Of a stretch of 64,000 nt of DNA, positions 13,640 to 26,700 are shown in pieces. Position 1 is the first letter of the stretch, and the number at the start of each line of letters is the position of its first letter. The DNA comes from Stercorarius parasiticus. Lineage: Eukaryota > Chordata > Aves > Charadriiformes > Stercorariidae. The notes under the pieces are model-generated. The model was not told where the DNA came from. It was given only the letters and a program-made list of their open reading frames with translations, and did not search any database. Location of the stretch: assembly GCA_013396915.1 (NCBI GenBank), contig VWZL01005154.1, forward strand, positions 62,001-126,000, given 5' to 3'. Position numbers and translations under genes: made by a program.

Positions 13640-14820
13640 GGTCAACCTCCCCGTGCCAACACCTCCCTCTGTCTCCAACGGGGCTAGGGACCAGGCCGCC
13701 AGCGCCGGGATCGGTCACGGAGGGACAGAAACGGCAGATGAAAAAACACGGCTCCCACAAGCAGCCCCTCTATCGCGGAGGGCCAGCCTCGACCCGGAGT
13801 ATCAGCAGCGGCAAAGAGAACCGGGCGGAGGGAACCGGGCAGCCGCGGCCCCGCGCCGGAGGCCACCTAGGCCGGCAACTCGGCAACGGCCCGGTGAGCT
13901 TTTCCCCGGCAGCCGCTCCCCTCCGCCCATTGGCTGTCTACCACCCCTGGGCGGGGCCGTGGCTGGCGGCCCGTTTGAAACTGGCCATCCAGCGCAGTGC
14001 GGGCGGCAGACGGTTAACCTTCCCCATTGGTGGCTGCTGAGGAGAGGCGGGCACTAGCGGCAGCGAGGGCGGAGGCAGGAGGCGCGCCCTAGTTTGCGCT
14101 GTCTATCCCAAGGAGTCAGTTAGCGAGATTGGGCGGGGATAGGCTAACGGTTTCTCTCGGCATTGGCTGACGAGCCCCCTGGGTACGGTGATTCTTACCA
14201 ATTCCCGGAGAGCTTCCTCCCTTCCCGGCAGGATGGGCCAGCCCCTCCTCTCTTNNNNNNNNNNNNNNNNNNNNNNNNNNNNNNNNNNNNNNNNNNNNNN
14301 NNNNNNNNNNNNNNNNNNNNNNNNNNNNNNNNNNNNNNNNNNNNNNNNNNNNNNNNNNNNNNNNNNNNNNNNNNNNNNNNNNNNNNNNNNNNNNNNNNNN
14401 NNNNNNNNNNNNNNNNNNNNNNNNNNNNNNNNNNNNNNNNNNNNNNNNNNNNNNNNNNNNNNNNNNNNNNNNNNNNNNNNNNNNNNNNNNNNNNNNNNNN
14501 NNNNNNNNNNNNNNNNNNNNNNNNNNNNNNNNNNNNNNNNNNNNNNNNNNNNNNNNNNNNNNNNNNNNNNNNNNNNNNNNNNNNNNNNNNNNNNNNNNNN
14601 NNNNNGAGGGGAGGGGAGGGGGCTGGCGAGGGGCTGGCTCCGGGAGCCGCCCACGGTATCGCCTCTGCCCGCCCCGGGTCTCTCCCCCGCGGCTGTGCGC
14701 CGGCGGGTTTTCCCTCGTTGCGTGGCGGCGTTGGGGCCGCATTTGAAGCGGCACTCGGGTCCGGGCGGCGTCAGTGCTGAAGCGTTGCTGTCAGTTCGGA
14801 GCTCTGTCAGGAGATGAGAT
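13640..14820. promoter_or_regulatory. CpG/GC-rich island, presumed divergent promoter of the C21orf58-like gene and PCNT
   Basis: Base composition changes sharply from AT-rich flanks to GC-rich, CpG-dense sequence on both sides of the 351-base gap. Visible elements are inverted CCAAT boxes (ATTGG at 13929, 14026, 14128 and 14162), a direct CCAAT at 14198, Sp1-type boxes GGGCGGGGC at 13949 and GGGCGGGG at 14131, and TTTGAA (CHR-like) at 13974 and 14742. No TATA box is seen. It lies between a minus-strand gene to the left and plus-strand PCNT to the right, as in the human locus. Promoter activity is inferred. Confidence 0.7.
14255..14605. other. Assembly gap (351 N) inside the promoter island
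   Basis: A run of N interrupts the GC-rich island; the right edge resumes with a GAGGGGAGGGG repeat, a sequence type that often breaks assemblies. The first PCNT exon (start codon and roughly 18 codons ending in a Lys codon before exon 2) is not found in the visible sequence and most probably lies here. Confidence 0.9.
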
Positions 14821-17800
14821 TTGTTTACCTGAGTAACGTGGTCCTGTCAGAAATAAATATGGCTGTCGGTGCTCCCTCAACGCAGGTTGTTTGGAAGGTT
14901 TCCCGAATTATGACAGAGGTATATAAACATTATCTTCAGTCAGCAAGGAGCAGCTTAAAGTGGTGCATATATCTTCCCCCAGGTTCTGGTTTGAGTTTTT
15001 TTGTTTGTGTGTGTGTATATTGGTGTTTGGTTTTTTGTTTGCGGTTTGTTGGTTTTTCCCCCCCCCCCAGTTCTCCCATTTTTACCTATGTTTCCACTCA
15101 GTTATTTGTGAAAATGCTGTATTTCCAGGTGAGAATACCCAAGAATAAGTGTTGCATGTATTACTACTTCAGTGACTAGTCCAGTTGCACTTGCATCTGC
15201 AGGTGTGTTACTGGAGAACTGTGTTGGTTTGGTTGTTTCCAGTCATGCTGTTGGCGAACACACGCTTTGAGCAGTTACATGCCTTCAGTTAGTTGCAGTT
15301 TGGTGGGGCTGTGCTCATATGATGTGACTGATGTATAAAGGTAACATTCTGTTAGCAATTATTGACTGCAACTATGATATTAGCACTTGATATGTATTAA
15401 CCCTCTTAGATAAAAACTTCTGCTTTGTTTTTGTAATGATGTTCAAGAAGCTCCTTAGAAATGACTGATTACTTTTCTTTTAATTCAGCATTTCTGCTGG
15501 TTTTTGAGCTGTTACTGTGATATTTCCCTTCTGGGAATCTACTGCTGAATAAGGCTTGCAAGTCTGCAGCTACAGCTTTTCCCTGTTCTCACTATCCCGG
15601 TAGGACTGGAATTGGGGGACTGTGGCTACATGGAGATAGCTGAGGTTGCACAGGGTTTCGAGAGGTTTGGACAGATCAGATCTTTCCATGATGTGCTACA
15701 GCCTCCTCACCCCCATACCACTCCTAATGATTCTCCCACAGACATAGGGGGCATGGCCCTTTCTGCAGGGAACATGTCTGTAAATCTACATAGTGGGATT
15801 AGAGGTGTCTTGAAACTGTACTGTCTGCCTCAGATCTCTTCAGTAGTCTTCTGTGTTTCTGTTTCAGCTTCCTCTTCCCAGTGCTGTGCAGAAGGCAATT
15901 AAAGAGAGTGTTACTGGGAGGTGTGGAGTTGTGGCTGGAGCTGCACTGAAGCAGCTTGATAGCGGGCAATACAACTCCTCTGTCCCTGGCCTGTCCCACC
16001 CAGATGCTGTCACGGTTGCCATGCGTGCCACTCCCACTCAGCAGCTCCTCATCTGTTTGCCCTTGCAGCCTTGATATGTGCTATGTGAGAGCAATTTCGT
16101 GACTAGTTTTTTGATTAACACCAAGAGAAGAAACTGAGAACAGGTGTTCTTCAGGTTGAAAAGTTGCATTGGTTGTGGCAAGGCGTATGTTAACATTTCT
16201 TTTGTAACCCTTCTCTAAGTACAGTATCTGTTTATAGTTAGAAAAAAGTGATAAACTTGCCTTGAATAAGTTATTAGTTCCCACCTGTTGTACAGCTGTT
16301 GTTTGCCATTGAAAAAAAAAATAGGGACTTGCATTAAATTTCAAGTTATGTGTGCAGAGCCAATGTTGATTTTTTTTTTTTTAAGCTATGTGCTAAAAAT
16401 CTCTCATCTTACCATTTAAAAAAATTGTTAGCAGCCCATCAATGTTGCTATTGCATGGTATCATATACCTGGTATACTGAGAGGAAAGAAAGGGTTTAGA
16501 AAGGCTGAGATGGTTGTAGTGCTTCCTCTGCTTATTAAAATGTCACAGAGGCCCATTGCTTAGCAGGTCATGGGCACCAGACAATTTTCAAAAAACACCC
16601 AGACGAATGGAAGCAATATCTGTCGGGGCTTATTAAACACAAAGATAGTATGTTTGGCTTTGGAAGGCAAACACATGAGCTGCAGATTCCTTAGTACACT
16701 CTTGCCCAATTTCTAGCATGTATGGCTGTGTGCTTGCGCTGGTTTTGTATCTTTACTTATATACCGGCAGTTGTAGAGCTAACTTACAGAACAGATGTAT
16801 ATTGGGCTAATTACTGTAATAAATGCAACTTTAGTCTCACTCAGTGTTCTTAAGCCCATAGTAGGATATGGTCATGCTGCTGAGTAGGTGGGCTGCAGGA
16901 CTGTATCCAGAAACTTCCTCTGAATAGCTCGTGTTTTTGAAGGCTCTTATATAATAGAACAGTAGGGAAATGTCCCCCTTTTTTGTTCTTCTCCTTTCCT
17001 TTTTTCTTGCTTTCTTGGCACCGCCCTCCCCATGAATACAAATGCAGGTTTGAAAGGGAGAAGTAACTGTGAGCAGGTACAGTATTTCCTTCCTGTGGTG
17101 CAGGCCTACAGCAGCTTAAGGTGATCCCATCTGTGGACCGATACATAACTGTTCAGTGTTCATCCAAATCAGCTTACTGAATGACCATACCACAATACTG
17201 TGAGGGTGCTCATGATGGCAGGGGATAAGAGTGCAAGGCTAGTTGTGTGTTGTAGCAACCTGACTTGTAGCAACCCATGCAGTCATGGTTAACTGCAGTC
17301 TGATGCTGCTTGACTCTGGAGGTGTGAACTGCTGTGGGGTTTTTTGTCTTCTCCCTGCTCCCCCCCCCCAAAAAAAAAATTGTCTTTGGCATCCTTAAAT
17401 TTTAGTCTGCTGAACAATGACTTGGGAAAGGTATATAGTGTGGATGTTTTCCTCCTTAAAGTAGTACTTGCATTATTCTTTTTCATATGGAAATAAAAAC
17501 ACTGTTACTGAAATGCATTTAAATTATCTCCAAGTAATAATACTAATAATAATGTAAACTGTTATATTAGTTGGAAATTGTCATGATTTGGCAGCGAAGT
17601 ACTGACTGTATCAGGTACTTGAGATTTCCATTTTTAATAAATGCAAATAAATTTGCTAAGGTAGTAATTGAGAAACAGAACAAACCCTAAGTATTCAGTG
17701 CTACTCTCTTCTTGTTTTTTTTCCACCTCAAGTTAGCTGGTATGCATGTTGGGCATCTGTCTCTCTAGTTACAGACCTGTATGTGCCATACCTCATGTGT

Positions 17801-20565
17801 GAGAAGTTTTTGCTCTTCCTGCATCTTATACGGTAGGAACTCAAAAAGGAACTCATTTTTTCCAGGAAGTTTTCCTGTTTCATCAGTTTGAGGAAGCTCT
17901 AAAAAATATTTCTGGGTTTTGTCTAAGAGCACTCATGCTTATGTTTACCATATCTAGGAAGTGCACTAAGGTTTATTTGAACAACTTGTTTCTATGTGGA
18001 GCTGTTCTGGTTTTCTGCTCTGTTCCATTTTCTTTGTGTGTTCTTTTGGTACTAATTTCTGAAGCATGTAAAGCAGTAAGTCAAGGAATAAATTATGTGA
18101 GAGGTAGGCTGAGGAGAGCTGAACAGGGCTGCATGTGCTGTAGTTTTCCTGTCTGCTTGCCCATGCCGCTGGTGCCAGTCAGCTTGCAATAATGTGGTGG
18201 AAGGATGTCAGCATAGCAGTTAATTGGGGATGGGAATGACACAGGGACCACGCAACACAACCTGGCAAGCTTATTCTTCTAGTTCTGAGATGCTCATGTG
18301 GTGCTGGCCGTAGCAATTCAGAGGTGCCTTGCGGTTGCCTCTTAACTGACTGGTCCTGGTGAAATGAAATTGCAGTATATTGGTACCTGCAGAAAGGCCA
18401 GGTGTCCTGTATGGAGAGCTGCTTTGTATACTACAGTTTGCCGTGCTGTTGGTGTTCCTGTGGCATGCTACGTCTAGGCTAAAAGTGAAGCTTTCGCCTT
18501 TGCACATGCTGCTAGAAAGCAAACTGAGAATTGGGCCCTCCAAAAGGGTATGATGGGATCTCACTGGGATGGGGAAGGATCAGTGTTATATGATTTCTTC
18601 ATATTCACACGTACTACTTCATGTTGGATGACTATCCATGTATCTGATGATACTCTCATAATGACACTTAAATTCATGTAGCTGATTAAAGGCTTTGGAA
18701 ACACGATACTGCTGTAACTAGCACTTTCCCCATCCAGTCATTCCATAAATGTGGAGCATGTTTGACTCCAGACACTTTCATGGACCAACAAGTCCAGTAG
18801 TTCTGTAAAATTTTGGAGTAGTTGGATGTTTTTGCATGATATGTATTATGATTTCATATGTTTAATACATATGAATGGGACAAAATAAGTTTTATTTTCT
18901 TTGAGCTGTGCATCTAAAAATTCGTACTCATTTAGATGTTTAGTCATGGCAAGTCTTCATATTTTAATATAAAATACTTAGTCTCCCTTCATGAAATTGC
19001 TAACTGCTCTCTGTGATGGCCACTGTACCTTTCCTTTCCCATCTTTTCTGATTGTTTTACTCCTGTTATCCCTTTTTTCCTGCTTCAGCAGCTTCCTCTA
19101 CTCTCCGTTTTTCTGCAGATTTCCTCCTGTTCCTTTTCCCCGTGTTATCATATTAATTAGTGCAATAGCTATTTTTGACATACATTGACATCAGTAAGTG
19201 CTACAGTTAACACCTGACTTCAGAGAATAGTATTTGTGTCTCACTACAGCTTTATTTACTGGTCTGTTCATTTTGCTTAATTTGAAGGGCAACACAGCAC
19301 ATAGCAATTTTTGTTTAATCTGCATTCAGTATTAATAACTATAGAAACTACAGAACTTAATCTTAAAAATAAGCTATTTATACATAAACATCGTAAGTGC
19401 TGATAAGAAACTGATGTATTTCTGTAAATACACCTTTTAAACAGCCTGCTCAGTGTAGCAGGTGTGTAACTGTGTATATGTTGAGTAGCTAAGCTGTCAA
19501 GCAGAAGTTACTATAATGGCATGGGTGTAAGGAGAAAGGACTGAACTAAATCCATTTCACAAGTTGAATGAAAAGAAATGGATGCGATTTTTGTCCAGGG
19601 TAGCTGTATTACAGGAAAACCAAGCTGTCAAGCAGTGGATTTTCATCTATATTGCAGGTAGAACTTGCCAATTATGTTTACAACATGTCCTCATTTGCCT
19701 ATATTTTATCTCAACACAAGGTTATATTAACAGTAAACTTGATAACCTATGGTCGTAGCCTTGGAGAAGGCTTTTTCCTTATGAGAAGGATGTCTGGATT
19801 TATGCTGCGAGGGAGATGTTACCTGGAAATGCTGCCTAAACACAATACTAGAGTTGAAAATACGATAATCCTTTTTAAGCTGTTTAAGGTGCTAAGGAAA
19901 CTGGGGTAATAAATTCTGTCAGTAACGTTCTTTACAAGTCCCTGGTGCTTCATAGAGCTGTGATAGTCTGATAAAGTAGAGCATCTGATTCTTCAACAGA
20001 AGAATTAAAATGACCTGGCTTAATTGATTTTCTATTTATGTACTATAGGCTGCTTTCTGGCTAGGATGTTTTGCTGTATTCTCTTAAGGGGGTGGCAGGG
20101 AAGGAGCATGAGGATTCAATTCCATTAATTTTAATCTTAAATCTTATGCTGGCAAAAATCTGTTTAGATAGGTTTTTAGGGGGTTATTGTTTTTGCCAGT
20201 CTTGCAGAAAGACTTCTCAATTATTAATTTTTTCCTAATGATTCCAGTATATTAACAACTTGTTCCTTTACTAATCTGTCTTGCTGTAATTCTGGATTGT
20301 CATTGACACACAAAGTTAGACTGAGTAAAATTTGATTCTTGTATTGAAATGAGTCTTTAGTACTCATGTGAGATTTCTTGCTTAATTGCAGTTATCCAGT
20401 ATGTTTTGAATGTGCAGAAAGTAGGAAGATAAAGCAGTTCTTCTGCAGATGTATATATTTTATCAAGATAGGATCTTCGTCACCCATGAGTGTGTTAATC
20501 TTGTGGTCCTGCTACCTTTTTCTCACTTACCTCTCCCTTTACCTCTTTCAATCTTTTCTGCACAG
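14606..20565. other. PCNT intron 1
   Basis: This stretch contains the right shoulder of the promoter island up to about 14820, then about 5.7 kb of AT-rich sequence with short T, A and C homopolymers (C10 at about 15059-15068, C8/A9 at 17360-17379). Several open frames exist (for example 14814-15179, 15612-15902, 17935-18192) but none has coding character, splice sites in frame, or a recognisable product. No repeat family was identified. Confidence 0.6.
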
Positions 20566-20763
20566 TTTGTTTACTTCAGACAACGAAAAACAAAAAGCAA
20601 CATCACGCAGTCGCAGAAAAAGACGGCGAAGAGGAAGGGCTCGTCTGTCCACACACATGACGTTCCGAAGGAAGAGTACGCACTAGCGGCCCAAGATGTT
20701 GGTAAGGGTATAGAGAGTAAGGCTGAAGACACCAACCTACTAGAGACAACCACAGACACAGAG
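20566..20763 (+). CDS. PCNT: PCNT exon 2 (basic N-terminal block)
   Basis: 66 codons, phase 0 at both ends; acceptor ttttctgcacag, donor GAG|GTAAAT. It opens [10 protein letters not shown] and continues K-K-T-A-K-R-K-G-S, closely matching the N-terminus of human PCNT (H-F-R-Q-R-K-T-K ... K-K-T-A-K-R-K-G-S) and more weakly AKAP9. The human start (M-E-V-E-Q-E-Q...R-T-K) would precede it as exon 1. Confidence 0.93.
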
Positions 20764-23700
20764 GTAAATCTTAGTATTTCTTGTTTCACTTCACTCCATC
20801 TGCAGATAACACGTATTCAAGGTGACTGTTTTACTTATTTAGCTCTCTGGCACTGTCAAGTATCTGCCATTGAAAAGTAAGTAAAGTGATGTATTTTCAC
20901 TTGTAATAATGAACTGTCTTACAAAGTCATGTAAATAACTGAAAAAAAACATGTCCATTATATGGACTGGACAGCTGGTATTGTCAAGGAGCTGTCTACT
21001 GTTATCCAGTTGAGGTCTTTCACCTTTCACTGCAATGAACTTCTGTATGGGCAGACTTCTGGTTATGCGTCTGTGACTCCATGAGATGACAAGTCCAGAC
21101 TGAGAGGCGTAGCAGATGAGCAAAACTCTCAGGACCTTATAATGCACAGCATTAGTTTGATTTTGTATCACTTGCTGGCTTAAATGTGGTTAGTGTTTTC
21201 TGAAAAAATATAATTTGTTCCAGCATGCTCTTAGTAGCCATTGTAAAGCCAACATAGATGTTACATTCTCTGACAAAATTGTTTAAAATGTAACTCTGCT
21301 TGTGCCTGATATACTGAAGTGTGTTTGTACTGGTGACCCTCTAGAGGTAGCCCTGTAGTCATGCCAATAAACATAGAAACAGGCACGTACTGGTCTGCCT
21401 GAATTAAGCAGTTGCTTTCTTGCTTTAGCTCACAAGCAAGACTTCCATTTTTATATCAGCTGTGGATTAGACAGTCATGTGACACTTTCTCTTTCTTTCT
21501 GCCTGGTAATAAAAATTGGCAAAACATAGTTTTGAAATTTTTTAAAAATTTTTTTATAAGAATCCAACTTGCTTCAGAAGTGGTCGGCTAATGCTTTCAC
21601 AAGCCTCAGAAACTACAACACAACTCTCTGTCTACAACAAACTGTATCTATCTTGGTCTGGGAGTTTGTTTAGAAAATCGTTTCCCATTGCATTTCGGCA
21701 TGTTGTCTATGTGAAGATTGTGAGTTTTGGGGAGGCAGTGCCTTGTGCATAAAAAGCTTCTCTCCAGGCATTCATGTGTTTTCACAACATACAACAGTAG
21801 CATCAAACTAGTGTATTTGCAAGCCTGAAATCATGGAGGATGTAATTTGCATGTATTATCCTGCTTTCTGTTGTAAGGGTATCCCTAGTGCTTTCAGAAT
21901 ATTGTAAACATAATGTTAGCATTGCAAAGACTTTTATGAAACTACATGCCAAGCTGTCTGCACTAAGAAAAAAGCATACAGTATTTCGTCACTCAGCCAT
22001 AGCGTCATCAGCAATGTCCTTATTACATTCATGTGAACTTAAATTAAAAAACAAACAAAAATCACTTATTGCTTCTAAACAGTTTCTGTCAAAATAGCTG
22101 GTTTGTAAAGCAAATGGAATTGCTTTCTAGGTTACGTGGAGAGGGTGCCAATAGTCATTGGGAACTACTTCATGCAGATACGAAATACAGGGAGGGTTAT
22201 GGGCTGCCTTTTCTAAACAGTGCTACAGTCATCTTTGTCTTGTGAATTTAGTGAGAGGTAAATATCTTTCAAGATATCAAGCTACATTAAGTATATGCAT
22301 CAGAAAATGCCACTGCTTTTGTAATTATCTGAATGATTTTAGCATGTTACATAATTTCCTGTCAGTTAGTTACTAATATTTAGTGGTGGATTAAAGAGTG
22401 CTCAACTATATTTGCAAACCACAAAAGCAGAAGATAGAACATTGAATCTCAATGGTGAGACTTAGCCCTGAATTTTTGAGTAGGCTTTCATGATAATTTT
22501 AATATTTTTTTCATTTATTTCATTAATTTGACTATGGATGACCATCTGAGTTTAGCATTAAAGTTGATCTCTCTGTCTCTCTCACTGGTATGTTGCCTCA
22601 CCACACGGACATTTCTGGCTCATATGCTTAAGGTGTTTCCAAAATAATTCAGCTTTTCCTTATGTATCTTTAAAATGGCTATGATTTAGTGTTTGTTTTA
22701 TTTGTTTACTTGCCAGGGGTGTGCTGACTCTTCCAGCTGGGATGTACTGAATGATCATGTGGCAGAAGTAAGTGTGAAAGAATGTATCTTTAGTAAAAGG
22801 TGCTGATATATATGTGAAAGAAGAGTCTGATAATTGGTTACTAAAATGATTAGTTATTGAGCATTGTTATCAAGTGTGATAAGTGATGTGATTTCACTGT
22901 TTTACAGCCTAAACCAGGTACTTATGTGTATGTACATGTACTGGCTGGGAAACTGGTTGCTAAGAGAATTGGTTTTAGTGAAATCATGGACCTTGTCCAG
23001 AGAAATTTGAATGATGGTTTTACTTGAAAAGTAGGTTCATTCTTTGTTTCATACATTAAAAAAAAAGTATTTAAAATAAAATATAAGATACTGTCTCCTC
23101 TGTGAGAATTGTAACAATATTGCTCATAAGAGACCAAAGGATCGATTGGAGCAGCTTCTGTCTTTGTAGTTGTTTCTTTTGTTTTGCTGTTAAAGGCCAT
23201 AGAAACAGAGTATGTTGAATATTTATTTGCAATAGCTGCTTACACTTGAATTTAATGTTAAGTCAAGAAGTTTACATTACTATTTTTCCTATGGGTGGAC
23301 TGTTCTCCAGTCAGCGCAGATATATATATATATAAACTTTGTTTACTTTTTGTAGTATTCCCCCTCTGCCCACTTGTAAGTTGGAATGTATTTTAAATCA
23401 CAACATGTGTCAAAATGGCACTTTGCCCCAATTTGGTCCTATAGAATTACAAGGCTCTTCTCCCTAGTTTACTTTTATATCTTAAAGTATTATATGAAAA
23501 TATATTATGTATGAAATTTTTTTTATTTGAAGTTTTTAAGAATGAAGGACTGTATGTAATGCTTCTATTAAGTACAAGGTCCCAATGTTGAATTACTTTT
23601 AAACTAGAATTTGCCCAGAATTTAAGCTTGAATTTATATTTTCAGAGTAATCACAAAATAGAAGTGGTGTGTTGTATTGGTGAATAAAGATATTTTTGTT

Positions 23701-26700
23701 TTTTTTTCTATGAAGAAAGTTTCGATAAATCCTGATGCAGAATACAGTGAGCTTGATGTTAAGATGTGTCAGATGAGAACAGATGAGTTAGAGAACAGAC
23801 TTCTGGAGAAACAGAAAAAAGTTGAAAGACTTACTGCACAGATGGATGAGCTACAGGAAGAACTTGCCCAGCACAGTGACTCTATGCAAAGTCAGGTATG
23901 ATTCATAGAGTTGGATAATGGGGATAGTAGTACTTTATTTTAATCCAAAAAACATTTAGGAGACAAAACTCAAAATAAGTATTGTTTTTTATTGAAAAGT
24001 ACTTCACCTTGCTAACGTGCTGTGTAAAGCAGTACTTAAGTTTTCCATTCACCGATGTGCAGGACTTCATATTGCTTGATTCAAGTGAGAGTAAAATTAA
24101 ATTTGAAAAGCTTCTATTTTTAGAGAGTTTTTATGTAATGCATAGTTACATTCTTCTGCTGATAAATGGTTGGACAACTTCTACTAGTTTTTATTGATAA
24201 ATTTTCTTACTATATTGAGGAGTGGACCTTTATAGAGAGAACCTGGAAGAACCACTAAGGAAAGTATAGTTAATAATACATTGAGGTAGGGGCTCAATGT
24301 AAAAGCATGGGACTTNGAAATGTCAATGTTTCTGTGGATATGCCTGAAAACCACTTTTAGACGCATCTATGCCTCCTTTTCAAATATTCACATAGGATGG
24401 TAGACCCCACTGCCACCACCACGCCCGAGAGATCATTCACCGTTTTTGAATATTTGTAAATACTTGTGGCTTTTTGGTTTTGGTGTAGGGTTCTTTGTAT
24501 GGGCAAATGATTAAGTAGGATAAATTAAACTTTTTTAAACTGACATGTACCTTCCCCTCTCCCAAAGTATTAAAAAGATATTTTGAATTCCCTTTCTCTA
24601 GCATTCCTATGTAAAGGTAACTTATCAGGTGCTTCTGAAGAATAGTTACTTCCCCCCTTACATGTTTTTCTTCTTTTAAGACTGGGAAACAAAGATTTCC
24701 TGTTGGTAAGAAATAAATTGAAAAGGTTAATGTGATTAACATAAAATAGGATTAATGTATCCCATCTCACTAGCTTTCTGTCAACATGCCTGAAAAGAAG
24801 AGCTGACAGATAGGAAACAATTTAGGGGTTACTAAATATTCATTATATCCTGTAGAAATCTTGATTGCTTTTACATCAATAAGAGCTGCACAATTTTTAA
24901 GTAAAAATATTTCAGTAATGGTCCTATCATTTGTTTAAAAAGTCTCTTCTTTTGATTAGCTTTGTCATCTCTTTGGAATCTGTGGCAGGTTCCTCTTTCA
25001 TCACCCCTGCCATCATGTTTGAACACAAACGTTTTTTGTCCTTTGGTACAAGTTTGTTAAAACTTAAGTGTAACTGTAAACTCTAACAGCTTTGCTTTAA
25101 GATAACTTACTGTTGTATGTTAAGAATATTTTAATTTTAAAAGTGCATTTCTTGTGATCCATGTAGGAAACTACCGTTCAGGAGCAGAATGAAGTCATCA
25201 GGAAGCTAACAAGCTGCCTTCAACAGGCGAAGCAGGATCAGGATGACCTACAGGAGGAGGCGTCACATGTAGCTGCTCAGGTCCACGATTTACAACTTCA
25301 GTTACATCAGGTGTGCCTCTACTCCAATTTTTGTTCCTTACAAAGAGAGTAACAACAGGTTTGGAATATGAATGTAAAACCATATTGAGCTTATTATAGC
25401 TCTTCATAGTTCAGTTTGCAATGCAGCAGAGAAAATGAGTTGAGGGTGGGGCAGAGTTTTCTCCAGTGGCTAGGGAGAAGTCCCGGAGATGTCCTTATAT
25501 TTTCCACTTGCTTGTGTAATGTTTGGGAGGTCATTACACTTCTTTGTCCATCAGTTTAGCCCCTCTTTGGGAATTACACACAATATTGTTAGTGGTTTGG
25601 ATCTATACGTCACCATCACTGTAATGATATGGGCTTACATGTAATCGGTTTTCCTTGCCTTTGCCAAAGAAAGTTCTGAGTATATGCATGGGCAACTGTA
25701 ACAGCTCAGCTGTTATACAGAAAGTTGCTATGTTCAGGTAATATGACTTGGCTCAAAGAAGGAGATTTAAAATAACCTGAAGACAGTTGATGCAGCTCTT
25801 ACGACACACAGGAACCTGCTTCAGTGCAACAAGTTGATCATGGATCTAATCCCTGGATAATGAGATATGCTACAGCTTTCTTCTACTTTACTTTTTTTTT
25901 TTTTCTTAAAAATACTGTATTCTTTTTTGATGATGCTCAGTGTTCTAGTGGCTATTGTCTCCAAACACCTGTATATTTGTTGTCTTAGGAGCCTTGTAGT
26001 ATATGCCAAAGAGTAATATTTATGTTTACTTACCATTTCAGGCTTGTAAGATAAGAATTACACTAGGAGGGATTACATGTCTTAAACATCTGGATAGGAA
26101 GGCGGTTTAAAAAAAATTAAAAATAAAAACTGGGACTTACTGAAGTGCAGGGATTATCTTGAAGGAGTTGCTCATGCCCTGGAAAATAAAACCTCTGCTA
26201 AATAAAATTTTGGACAAGAACAGAACCCACTGCTTTCTATGTACAATTCTGATTGCTATTGACAAAATACGTGGTAAAAGTGAAAATTACTCTACAGATG
26301 GCTGTTGGGATTTGCTCCGTGAGCCTTTGAAAGACAATGATAAAGCTTCTAGCATTTTGGGCATATTCTAAATAAAGCTAGTAATATGATGCAGGTTGTT
26401 TGTTGGAAGCATGTCAACTGTGATAAAAGATGAAAATACTGTCTTAAATATATCATCTTGGTTTTAGCAAAGTCTTTAGAAAAAAGGTTTTAAAAATTAA
26501 TAAAACACATTTTATTTTACCCCCCCCCATAGGGGTAAATGTTTTCTTTTTATTTGTAGGGAGATGAAAAGAAAAACCTTTAGTATTGAGTTGTAAATCC
26601 TTTGCAAAGAAGACTGGTTTTGTTCATTGTCCTCTTACCAGTATGTCCAGTCTGTTGGAAGTCCTGCTTCATTTTGGAGGCTTCATAGAGATGAATTATC

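Noticed and set aside
13456..14057. Overlapping 130-190-codon open frames in the GC-rich island
   Set aside because: High GC removes stop codons in several frames at once; the products are Pro/Arg/Gly-rich and resemble no protein.
14103..14817. Open frames of about 200 codons spanning the first run of N
   Set aside because: Most of their length is undetermined sequence, so the frames are artefacts.
14814..15179. ATG-initiated plus-strand open frame just right of the promoter gap, a tempting PCNT first exon
   Set aside because: It has no similarity to the basic pericentrin start, no donor that would join exon 2 in phase 0, and its later part is T/G-rich low complexity.
22908..22917. A 10-base acceptor-donor pair (ttttacag, CCTAAACCAG, GTACTT) that looks like a microexon between PCNT exons 3 and 4
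   Set aside because: Ten bases would break the frame between exons 3 and 4, which join perfectly in phase 0 without it.
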